A DNA stretch of 64,000 nt from Pseudotabrizicola sp. (GTDB lineage: Bacteria; Pseudomonadota; Alphaproteobacteria; Rhodobacterales; Rhodobacteraceae): assembly GCF_030656345.1 (NCBI RefSeq), contig NZ_JAUSNR010000024.1:62001-126000 (forward strand), written 5' to 3'. This document shows positions 36,286-43,475 of the stretch, one piece after another (position 1 is the stretch's first letter; every line of letters begins with the position of its first letter). Under the pieces are notes generated by a model. The model saw nothing but the letters and a program-made list of their open reading frames with translations. It did no database searches and had not been told where the DNA came from. Both the position numbers and the translations under genes were made by a program.

Positions 36286-36549
36286 TCATTTCTTCCGCTC
36301 GGCCAATGAACGCGCGATCTTCACCAGTGAACTCGCAATCTTCACCAGTATCCCAAGGGCCAGCCCGAACAGGAAGACCTTGACGCCTTGGTCAATTGCT
36401 TGGCCGCTGCTGCCGGACAACAAATAGCGAGAGGCGGCGGCGGCTCTGGAGGCGGGGTCATCTATACTCGCCACGTAGTAGCCGATGCCAACGCGAAGTG
36501 CGCCAAAGATAAGCGTCAACCAAGCAATGATACTTCCAAGAATGAGCAT
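36286..36549 (-). CDS. Small two-helix membrane protein B (unknown)
   Basis: An 87-aa protein, not recognised. It has an N-terminal membrane helix (LILGSIIAWLTLIFGALRVGIGYYV), a short soluble loop of about 35 residues rich in Ala and Ser, and a second hydrophobic segment (VFLFGLALGILVKIASSLVKIA) followed by a basic tail. A strong ribosome-binding site (GAGAGGAA) precedes the ATG at 36549. It begins one base after the stop codon of the preceding gene. The second helix (GLALGIL) and the basic tail resemble those of that neighbour, which suggests the two are paralogues. Confidence 0.7.
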   Translation of the reverse strand: MLILGSIIAWLTLIFGALRVGIGYYVASIDDPASRAAAASRYLLSGSSGQAIDQGVKVFLFGLALGILVKIASSLVKIARSLAERKK

Positions 36550-36550
36550 C

Positions 36551-36811
36551 TTATTCCTCTCTGCGACCGGCCACTGATCTACTGATTTCGGTCAGGATGC
36601 CCAAGACGAGGCCGCAAAACAGCATAATGTAACCCTGTTGTCTGAAAACCTTGCCTTGCTTCCCATTCCATTGGCTAGCATCGATATTGAGCATATTCGC
36701 AAACACTGACTCTGCTTGGTTTATGTCAAACTCATGCCCTGCCACCACACCAAAGATGCCCGCAACCGTTGCAAACCACGCAACCACTCGACCAAAATTC
36801 GTGAAGAACAT
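36551..36811 (-). CDS. Small two-helix membrane protein A (unknown)
   Basis: An 86-aa protein, not recognised. It has a membrane helix at the N-terminus (VVAWFATVAGIFGVVAG), a loop of about 40 residues (FDINQAESVFANMLNIDASQ) and a second helix (GYIMLFCGLVLGILTEI) ending in RREE. CGGAGG precedes the ATG at 36811 at ideal spacing, so it is a real gene despite its size. The topology and the GL-x-LGIL motif are shared with the next gene, one base downstream. Both belong to the island cargo near its left end. Confidence 0.7.
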   Translation of the reverse strand: MFFTNFGRVVAWFATVAGIFGVVAGHEFDINQAESVFANMLNIDASQWNGKQGKVFRQQGYIMLFCGLVLGILTEISRSVAGRREE

Positions 36812-37261
36812 CTATACCTCCGCGTCACGTTCTTAATGTTCTAGCCGCAGTCGTTCCCGATGTCAGGGTCGGTTTGCGCTTGGGTCAAAAATCTTTGGAC
36901 CAGACCTCAACAGGTGAAGCAGAAAATCTCCCGGTGGCCCACGCCGTTCCACCTTCCGGGCCAGCCCACGCTGCACCTTTCCTGCCCTTGGTCCAACCTC
37001 CGGCCACACGGTTAGGCCCCCACATTCTCACGCCATAGCATTCTCAACGTTCGTTGTTGTCCATTAATCCACGATGCGAATCTAGTGTTCGCAAACTGAC
37101 AAGGGTTCCGAGTTTGCCTCTGGAGCACGCTCAGGTGCCCGGATGAAGTTTTGAGGGGCAGCGATGCGGGACCAAGCGGACGGTCAGATTTGTAGCGCAC
37201 CCTCAATCCGAGAGCCTTGGAAAACCTCCGCATCGCAACTAAATTTGAGAGCGATCAACGC
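36812..37261. other. 450-bp gap in the island, no supported gene
   Basis: A possible 73-aa frame on the minus strand (37012-37233) lacks a ribosome-binding site and any recognisable feature, and is left out. I see no tRNA, terminator or clear repeat. Confidence 0.5.
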
Positions 37262-39124
37262 TTAAAACAACGTCAAGCCAATAGTGACTAAGGTTGCGAG
37301 AACGGCCATAATTTCCAACGCATTGAAGGCTGTGCTTTGATGAAGTTTTCTGACCAGAACGGGTGATTTGCGCAGTGCCATCATGATCCTCGCAGTACGC
37401 CCGAACACACGTATGGCCTCATCGCGCCTGATGTTGATAGCATCGTCGCGTGTTAGACCGGGCAAACGGGGTGGGACTGCTTGTATTTCTTCAGTCAGAT
37501 ATAGCAAATCATCCTGCATCTGCTGATGCGCGTCGCCTTCAGTAATTGCTAAAAGTACAGGGGTGGAATCTTTCAGCGCATTGATCGCGTCGTCAGACAA
37601 CTCGCGCAGGTTCTGTTCCTGCAGAATGCGGCGGTTGACGTACACATCGGCATGGGTCGCGCGTATGCCCTGCGCGCCCTGTTCAATCGCTATCATCAAA
37701 GACAGAGTTTCTTCTGACGCTGGCAGTTCGCCGACCGCAATCTGGCGTGTCAGGCTTTGATGAACGGTTGTGAAATCCATCTCGATGCGCTGCGGGTCAT
37801 TGGCAAACCGCTTTAGCGTGCGTTTGAGCTTGCGGATTTCGAGCGAGGTTTCATTCAGCCCGTTTTTAGGGTCCTGTAGAACATCTTCAATTGCATCGGC
37901 CAATTGCGCGAGGATAGCGTTCAGCAAATCGGGTTTTTTGATAGGCTGATATTGAACCGAAAAGCGGCCAGTATCGGTGCTCTGCACTAAACTTTCCGCA
38001 AGCGGGGTCAATTCACTAAGGGCTTGGGCCTGTGCGTTGATCGTATCGCCCCCAATCGGCTGCAGGACGCTGTCTGCGGGGGAGTAGGGCTGGGGCCATG
38101 GCGGCAGGCTTTGCAGGTAGGTCAGCGTGTCGCGGGTGCGTTTTTTGTCATCTTCGATCTGGGCCAGTGCCTCCAACCACACATCGCGTTCAATGACGCG
38201 GGTCTTTTCGAAACTTACGCCTTTCCCGCCACCGGTTCCCAGGTTGCTCAGCCCTACAATCGGACGCAGGTCAGTAATCCGGGTGTTAAAGAGGTTTAGG
38301 GTTTGCAACGCGGCCAGATCAGCCAAAGGAGCGAGATCGGTAATCGGCGTGTTGGCGAGAAAGAGGGTCTGCAACGCGGTCAGGCCAGCCAAAGGAGCGA
38401 GATCAGCGATCTCAGTGTCGGCGAGATAAAGGGACTGTAGCCCTGTCATTCCCACCAGCGGCGCGAGATCTGCAATCGGGGTGCCGCCTAGGTTAAGGTC
38501 ACGCAGCCCCTTCATTCGCACTAGCGGCGCGAGATCTGCAATCTGTGTGCCCCTGAGGTTGAGGGAACGCAACCTCGTCAAGGCCGCCAGTGGCGCGAAA
38601 TCCGTAATCTTGGTGTTGAAGATGTTGAGTTGCTGCAACCCCCTTAGCTTCGCTAGCGGCGCAAGATCTGTGATTTGGGTTTCATAAAGGATGAGGTCCC
38701 GCAAGCCCGTCAGGCCCGCCAGCGGCGCGAAATCGGCTATGCTAGTACGGTCGAGGTTGAGGCGCTGCAAACTTGTCATCCCGGCCAGCGGCGCGAAATC
38801 AGTAATCAGTGTACCGCCGAGGTAGAGTCTTTGCAGGCGCGTCAGTGACGCCAGCGGCGCGAGATCAGTAATCTGGGTGCTGCTGAGGTTGAGAACACGC
38901 AACCATGTCATCCCCGCCAGCGGCGCAAAATCGGCGATTTGAGTGCCGCTGAGATGAATAGTGTGCAACTCCGTCAGAGCTGCGATCTCTGGCGGCAGGC
39001 GGTCGAGCGAGCGGCCGATTTCGCCAACTGCCCGGGCTGTGAGATCTAGAGTGTTCGCGCCTGTGGTGTTGGCCCTCACAATCTGTTCCTGCGCGTTTGC
39101 AAAGGCTATTTCTGCGTCACTCAT
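37262..39124 (-). CDS. Leucine-rich repeat protein with C-terminal membrane anchor
   Basis: A 620-aa protein. After an N-terminal cap (ANTLDLTARAVGEIGRSLDRLPPEI), residues about 50-291 are eleven tandem 22-aa leucine-rich repeats of the pattern LTxLQxLxLxxTxIxDLAPLAG. Residues 300-590 are mainly helical with charged stretches (EIRKLKRTLKRFANDPQRIEMD, NINRRDEAIRVFGRTARIMMAL-type sequence). A hydrophobic segment, ALEIMAVLATLVTIGLTLF, ends the protein, so it is probably tail-anchored with the LRR part in the cytoplasm. No signal peptide or nucleotide-binding motif is seen. Bacterial LRR proteins bind proteins; the partner is unknown. The repeats are also visible as 66-bp DNA units. Confidence 0.8.
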   Translation of the reverse strand: MSDAEIAFANAQEQIVRANTTGANTLDLTARAVGEIGRSLDRLPPEIAALTELHTIHLSGTQIADFAPLAGMTWLRVLNLSSTQITDLAPLASLTRLQRLYLGGTLITDFAPLAGMTSLQRLNLDRTSIADFAPLAGLTGLRDLILYETQITDLAPLAKLRGLQQLNIFNTKITDFAPLAALTRLRSLNLRGTQIADLAPLVRMKGLRDLNLGGTPIADLAPLVGMTGLQSLYLADTEIADLAPLAGLTALQTLFLANTPITDLAPLADLAALQTLNLFNTRITDLRPIVGLSNLGTGGGKGVSFEKTRVIERDVWLEALAQIEDDKKRTRDTLTYLQSLPPWPQPYSPADSVLQPIGGDTINAQAQALSELTPLAESLVQSTDTGRFSVQYQPIKKPDLLNAILAQLADAIEDVLQDPKNGLNETSLEIRKLKRTLKRFANDPQRIEMDFTTVHQSLTRQIAVGELPASEETLSLMIAIEQGAQGIRATHADVYVNRRILQEQNLRELSDDAINALKDSTPVLLAITEGDAHQQMQDDLLYLTEEIQAVPPRLPGLTRDDAINIRRDEAIRVFGRTARIMMALRKSPVLVRKLHQSTAFNALEIMAVLATLVTIGLTLF

Positions 39125-39743
39125 CCCAGCGCGGCCGCCTTTTGCTTGTTTTCTAGATACTGCGCATCATTGAAACAAAAACGCTGATTTTGAAAGCGCG
39201 TTATAGCGCAATCTGACCGTCCGCTCTGGGCTTTGGGTGTGGAAAAATTCGGTCGCATGACGTCGGCCTCGGACCAAATTCTCATGTAGTAACGGCCGAG
39301 AAATATCATTTCGATACGAGCTACCAGAGCGTACCGCCGAGGTGCACTCGGCTAGCTGTCGTCTTTTCAGCGATGTTGGACAAACATTCGGTGCCCTGCT
39401 TCCATCAGATTTTTTTAAAGAGGCGAACACGAGCGGCCTTGATCATCTGACACGAAATATTCCACCGCACAAATCCGACAACCAGAGATCATATTTAAGG
39501 CTCGCGGCGCACCCCCCGTGGCCCCCTTTGGTTTCTCATGGCGGGCAGCATGAAGTGATCTTGCCGGGGAACAGGCGGTGACCGGAGAATTTTACCGGCG
39601 GGGCTTCGCTGTCTCTTTGAACCTTGGCCTAGTGAGTCGTCTCATTGCCTGTCCAGCGAGTCTCACACGAATGGTGTTGACAATTAAAAGACTGTCGGGG
39701 TATCAGGTCTAAGACTTCAAACAGACTCACGGAGACCTGACCC
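39125..39743. other. 619-bp gap with possible degenerate element and resolvase promoter
   Basis: A minus-strand frame (39167-39430, reading SSYRNDISRPLLHENLVRG and FHTQSPERTVRLRYNALSK) looks like fragments that I recall from many alphaproteobacterial intergenic elements; it lacks a ribosome-binding site and I treat it as a relic. Near the resolvase, TTGACA at 39677-39682 and TATCAG at 39701-39706 (18-bp spacing) could be its promoter. GTGAG (39632-39636) and CTCAC (39662-39666) form a weak inverted repeat. Confidence 0.35.
39677..39706 (+). promoter_or_regulatory. Possible sigma-70-type promoter of the resolvase gene
   Basis: TTGACA, 18 bp, then TATCAG, about 38 bp upstream of the resolvase ATG. 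The -35 hexamer is perfect; the -10 is weak. Confidence 0.35.
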
Positions 39744-40298
39744 ATGATCATCGGCTATGCCCGCACATCCACCACGGACCAGAAGGCGGGCCTTGAGGCG
39801 CAGCTTAGGGAACTCGTAAAGGTGCCCTGTGACGAAGTCTTTCAGGAGGAAGTGTCCTCGGTAGATCAGACCAGCCGGGGGCAGCTTGAATGCGCCCTGC
39901 AGTTCATCCGCAAGGGCGACGTACTGGTGGTCACCAAGTTGGACCGTCTGGCCCGGTCGGTGAAACACCTGCTGGAAATCACAGAGCGGGTGGAGGCCAA
40001 GGGCGCGACCTTGCGCATCCTTGACGCTGCCATTGATACCGCCACGCCCAACGGTCGGCTGATGTTGAACCTGCTGGGGTCCATCGCGCAGTTTGAACGG
40101 GAGATCATGCTGGAACGCCAGCGGGAGGGCATCGCCAAGGCCAAGGCCGAAGGGAAGTATCGGGGGAGGAAGCCCACAGGGGATGATGTGGTGGCCGAGT
40201 TGAAGCGTCTGGTGGCCGATGGGGTGCCCATAGCTGAGGCAGGCAAGCGTGTCGGCATCAGCCGTGCGACAGCTTTTCGCGTGGTTAAGGAAACATAG
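39744..40298 (+). CDS. Serine recombinase (resolvase/invertase family)
   Basis: A 184-aa small serine recombinase. The catalytic serine is in GYARTSTTDQKAGLEAQ, with the conserved arginines in KLDRLARSVKHLLE and the E helix LLGSIAQFEREIMLERQREGI. The C-terminal helix-turn-helix is PIAEAGKRVGISRATAFRVVK. Such enzymes resolve cointegrates or invert DNA segments on mobile elements. GGAG precedes the ATG at 39744. A cluster of palindromes lies just after the gene. Confidence 0.93.
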   Translation: MIIGYARTSTTDQKAGLEAQLRELVKVPCDEVFQEEVSSVDQTSRGQLECALQFIRKGDVLVVTKLDRLARSVKHLLEITERVEAKGATLRILDAAIDTATPNGRLMLNLLGSIAQFEREIMLERQREGIAKAKAEGKYRGRKPTGDDVVAELKRLVADGVPIAEAGKRVGISRATAFRVVKET

Positions 40299-40327
40299 GT
40301 CAAGCCGTATGAGTAAATAAATATGAT

Positions 40328-40385
40328 TTGCGCTTTAAGCGCAACACTGCGCGTCACAAGAGGTGGCAACTGCGTCACAAGTTGC
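40328..40385. repeat. Palindrome cluster downstream of the resolvase
   Basis: A near-perfect 17-bp palindrome (TTGCGCTT-T-AAGCGCAA, 40328-40344) is followed by the direct repeat GCGTCACAAG (40351-40360 and 40372-40381) and the inverted repeat GCAACT-N8-AGTTGC (40366-40385). The set could be a resolvase (res) site or a terminator; no T run follows. Confidence 0.55.
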
Positions 40386-40538
40386 AAATAGGCAGCCTTT
40401 CGCGACTCACAACGCCCGAGACATAAAATCTCCTGCTCAAAGGGCCGCCGCCAGTAAGTTGTTTGATTTCATATGGCTAGTGTTGCTGTGTCTAATCGCT
40501 GCGCCTAGGTTCCTCTCATCGCCAGACAGAGGAACCCC

Positions 40539-41261
40539 ATGACTTTTGCAAACCACGCCACATTCCAAAACCAAGCCTCACACCCGGAAATCATCCTCCC
40601 AAACACCACAAAAGCCACTCAACTCGCGCAAGAAGCCCGTCATGGTCTCCGTATGGTGGCCGAGGGGGAAGATAGGGTGATCGAAGGTTGGCTGATATAT
40701 GGCGCTGCGCTGTTGGTAGGACGAAAGCTTTTCCCATCCGACAACAAGTTCCATGACTGGCTGCGGTCTTCCAACTTGGAATACCACGGACACCCAGCCG
40801 ACCCTGCCGCAGCGATGTGGGCAGCCGGTGACCTCGACGCCTTCCGTGTTCAGCGCGGCCTGCACCCCAAGGTCCGGACTGTGCGTGGCCTCCACGCCAG
40901 ATGGAAAGAAGCCCAGAAGCCCCAGCCCAAGGCACCCAAGGAAGTCCCTACTGAGGATGAACTGCGGGTCGTTCGCAAACTGCGCACCCTTGTTGCTCAC
41001 CCGAGCACTGACCCTGCCATCAAGGCCAACGCACAGCGCAAGCTGGACACTTACACGGAACGCTTCGGTGAAATCAAAACCGAGACCTCCAAGCAAAACC
41101 TCTCTAAGAAACAATTGGCCCACGAAATTTCCAAGCTATTGGCTTTCAACGTCATTAATGACTGGCGGGTCTTTGAGATCATTCGGGTCGCTATCTACCA
41201 GACGTATGGGGCATCCGAGGGAAGCCTCGAGCGCATTCTTGCCGAAGTTATGAAACGATAG
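40539..41261 (+). CDS. Unrecognised 240-aa island protein
   Basis: I do not recognise this protein. It is hydrophilic and mostly helical. Residues 30-100 (LAQEARHGLRMVAEGEDRVIEGWLIYGAALLVGR, then FHDWLRSSNL) look like a folded domain; a Lys/Pro-rich linker (KEAQKPQPKAPKEVP) and a helical C-terminal part follow (KKQLAHEISKLLAFNVIN). It resembles the small DNA-interacting or replication-associated proteins of phages only in general character. GAGGAAC precedes the ATG at 40539. It begins 240 bp after the resolvase gene and reads in the same direction. Confidence 0.65.
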   Translation: MTFANHATFQNQASHPEIILPNTTKATQLAQEARHGLRMVAEGEDRVIEGWLIYGAALLVGRKLFPSDNKFHDWLRSSNLEYHGHPADPAAAMWAAGDLDAFRVQRGLHPKVRTVRGLHARWKEAQKPQPKAPKEVPTEDELRVVRKLRTLVAHPSTDPAIKANAQRKLDTYTERFGEIKTETSKQNLSKKQLAHEISKLLAFNVINDWRVFEIIRVAIYQTYGASEGSLERILAEVMKR

Positions 41262-41400
41262 CACGAAAGGACAGTTCTTGCTCTCAGGCATATCCCGGAA
41301 GAGAGAATTTCCTTCAAGCGCATGTTTTTAAACATTTCACACAAGACACAACCTGACTCATACAGATGTAGCGCATGTCGCGCCCTGAAAGGTTTCCCCC

Positions 41401-41613
41401 ATGTCCCTCTCTATCGAAGCCCACAGCCTCTGCCTCACAATCCGCATTGGCCGCTGGGAGGGGTCAGCGTGGCGCAAGGCGCACCCCTTCCGACCCTTTG
41501 AGGACCATGACCTATGGACCCTGACGACCCGTAATGACCACGCTGCGGGCTTCCGTGAGGCTGTCCTGTCGCTGCCGTTGGTTGCCCTTTGCTGGACCAA
41601 AAGGACCGCCTAA
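41401..41613 (+). CDS. Small unknown protein (70 aa)
   Basis: A short frame (MSLSIEAHSLCLTIRIGRWE, ending LVALCWTKRTA) on the same strand as its neighbours. The upstream GAAAGG is about 13 bases from the ATG. Composition is protein-like and the frame fits the row of phage-like genes, but there is no family match that I know. The noncoding repeat block begins at its stop codon. Confidence 0.4.
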   Translation: MSLSIEAHSLCLTIRIGRWEGSAWRKAHPFRPFEDHDLWTLTTRNDHAAGFREAVLSLPLVALCWTKRTA

Positions 41614-42215
41614 TCGATTTCCCCCCATCAGAGATATATCATCCATCTTCCGTGTGTTTCCGTGCCTCGGTTTCCACGGAGGATGTGTGAAGTATCCCCG
41701 CCAGTGAGTTCGGTCGGGTGTTTGTTGATCAAGGGAGGTGTGGCCTAGTCACCCATGCCTCCTGATCACCGCCCCTGACCGGGCACCCTTTTTCGTCCTC
41801 TTGCACCAACACGGTGGGGATGGCTTCGACCCCGGCTCGGACAGGCCCAAGTCGATTTCCCCCCATCACAGCCCCCATCCGCTTTCACCGCCTCCCCCAG
41901 CGTACCTAAGGCTGGCCTCGGGATGCAGTAGGAGGTCAGCCATAGCAGGCCCCGTTGGGCATGTGGTGATCATGGCGAAGCCAAACCACATCAATGATGC
42001 CCCTGATAGCTGCCCCTGACGGGCACCCCCTTTTTCGTCCTCTTGCACCAACACGGTGCCCGCTGATGTCCGTGGGTCTGATGCCCACGATGAACCGACC
42101 AGACAGCCCCCTTCGATTGCGGGGTGATCATGGCGAAGCCACACCCATCCATCAATCACACGACAGATGCCCCTGACCGGGCACCCCTTTTTGCCCTGTT
42201 GCACCAACACGGCTG
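41614..42215. repeat. Noncoding block of direct repeats in the island
   Basis: Three copies of a 44-47 bp unit (GCCCCTGACCGGGCACCC, T-rich part, then TTGCACCAACACGG) lie at 41771-41815, 42012-42058 and 42169-42212. Two of them are preceded by a second shared block, GGTGATCATGGCGAAGCC (41965 and 42123). A third, TCGATTTCCCCCCATCA, occurs at 41614-41630 and 41852-41868. Small insertions put the copies in different reading frames, so conservation is at DNA level. ORFs here are chance. It may be an iteron-like or recombination region, or encode small RNAs. Confidence 0.8.
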
Positions 42216-42308
42216 AGGGTCTGCACCCAAACATATTCGGTTATCCGCATGCGTATGGGCGTATCAGTTTGTCATTCCCGTTTGCATCAACACCCCAAGG
42301 AACCCCTC

Positions 42309-42743
42309 ATGCCCCCTAAAAGCCCATCCTATCGCCCCCGCCATTCCACACCGTATGAGCGCAAACCTGATGGCCGCCCGACCGTCAACGGCCTGCAACC
42401 CTCCTACCGCCATTACTACTACTCCCGGCTGCTCAAGGCGATGTGGCGGGGTCTCGCATGGTCCACAACGAATGCCCTGACAGCTGACCATAAGGCCGCT
42501 CATGGCTGGAAGGCGTTTCGGGTCAGGGGCAGCGTTGCGGCCCTCCTAGAACACCTCGCGGAGAACCATCGGGGTCTTGATGGGATCGACCGTGACATCG
42601 CCTTGAACGAAGTCGCCAACGCCCTCTTTGCCGCTGGTCTGGAAGCCCTTCTCAAAGACCCGGCTTGGTCTGGGGCCACCCGGCCATCACCAGCCCATCT
42701 TGAGCACAACAAACAGCCAATCACGGGATATTCTTTCAGATGA
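42309..42743 (+). CDS. Unrecognised basic 144-aa island protein
   Basis: Not recognised. The N-terminus is basic and Pro/Tyr-rich (PPKSPSYRPRHSTPYERK and SYRHYYYSRLLKAMWRGL), the C-terminal half helical (AALLEHLAENHRGLDGIDRD, ALFAAGLEALL). The ATG at 42309 follows CAAGGA; an upstream ATG in frame would extend it into the region after the repeats without a ribosome-binding site. It overlaps the next gene by four bases (ATGA), so both are translated together. A phage-like replication or DNA-packaging role would be a guess. Confidence 0.6.
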   Translation: MPPKSPSYRPRHSTPYERKPDGRPTVNGLQPSYRHYYYSRLLKAMWRGLAWSTTNALTADHKAAHGWKAFRVRGSVAALLEHLAENHRGLDGIDRDIALNEVANALFAAGLEALLKDPAWSGATRPSPAHLEHNKQPITGYSFR

Positions 42744-43420
42744 ACCAGATGACTTTCGACCTCGGGGATACAACCCCCAGAGAGGCGATAGGAGGGGCAC
42801 AGGAACGCCCTGAGCGGGCACCGGGGGTCAGCCTGCCCAGCAACATGCAGACGCGCACAAAGGACCGTCAGGCAGCGCTTCGTAAGCCCCCGCCATGTGA
42901 CATTGATAAGCTGCGGACGCTTCTCAATTATGACCCGGAGACTGGAGAACTGCGCTGGTTACCGAGACATTCGGACAAGGGATGGACGGCCCGCTTCGCC
43001 GGGAAAATTGCCCTTACGAGCGTTGTCCGGGGCATGAGACAGGGGGCTGTCTACGGCCAGCACCAATACGCCCATCGGGTTGCTTATGCCCTGCACAACG
43101 GCAGATGGCCTGAGGGGGAAATGATTGCCCGCAATGGCGACCTCACTGACCTCCGTGCTGAAAATCTTCTGACCACCTCGCCCAGCCTGATATCTCAGAG
43201 GGAGGCAAAGAAGACCCGGAAGAACAACACATCAGGCATTCCGGGGGTCAGCTTTCACAAGCCATCGGGCAGATGGCAGGCCCACATCACGATAGCTGGC
43301 AAGCACATCGCACTAGGCCGCTTCGGAACCCCTAAAGCCGCAGCCAAAGCCCGACACCGCTATGAGGCCCGCCACGGCCTTACCGCATCCCAGATCGAAG
43401 CCCGTATCGCGGCCTGCTGA
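42740..43420 (+). CDS. HNH-like/AP2-domain protein
   Basis: A 226-aa protein. Residues 60-150 resemble the HNH endonucleases that travel with AP2 domains (YDPETGELRW, YAHRVAYALHNGRWPEGE), but the usual IDHINGD core is replaced by MIARNGDLTDLRAENLLT, so the second His is absent and catalysis is doubtful. Residues 165-215 are an AP2-type DNA-binding domain (TSGIPGVSFHKPSGRWQAHI, IALGRFGTPKAAAKARHRYE). Such proteins are common in phages and mobile introns. It overlaps the preceding gene by four bases. Confidence 0.75.
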   Translation: MNQMTFDLGDTTPREAIGGAQERPERAPGVSLPSNMQTRTKDRQAALRKPPPCDIDKLRTLLNYDPETGELRWLPRHSDKGWTARFAGKIALTSVVRGMRQGAVYGQHQYAHRVAYALHNGRWPEGEMIARNGDLTDLRAENLLTTSPSLISQREAKKTRKNNTSGIPGVSFHKPSGRWQAHITIAGKHIALGRFGTPKAAAKARHRYEARHGLTASQIEARIAAC

Positions 43421-43475
43421 TCACAATCAACATCATCACCATCAACCACCAACCTCACCGAAGGACTCTTTGAAC

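Noticed and set aside
37012..37233. 73-aa minus-strand ORF between the small membrane genes and the LRR gene
   Set aside because: No ribosome-binding site, no recognisable domain, atypical composition.
39167..39430. 87-aa minus-strand ORF upstream of the LRR gene
   Set aside because: It looks like part of a degenerate repeated element; no ribosome-binding site and an overlapping second frame of similar quality.
41738..42019. 93-aa plus-strand ORF in the repeat block
   Set aside because: Same reason: it reads through one repeat copy in a frame not shared by the other copies.
41614..42215. CRISPR array
   Set aside because: Only three long, imperfect units with spacing of about 240 and 157 bp and no cas genes.
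41866..42234. 122-aa minus-strand ORF across the repeat block
   Set aside because: The repeats fall in different frames along it, and there is no ribosome-binding site; the conservation is of DNA and not of protein.
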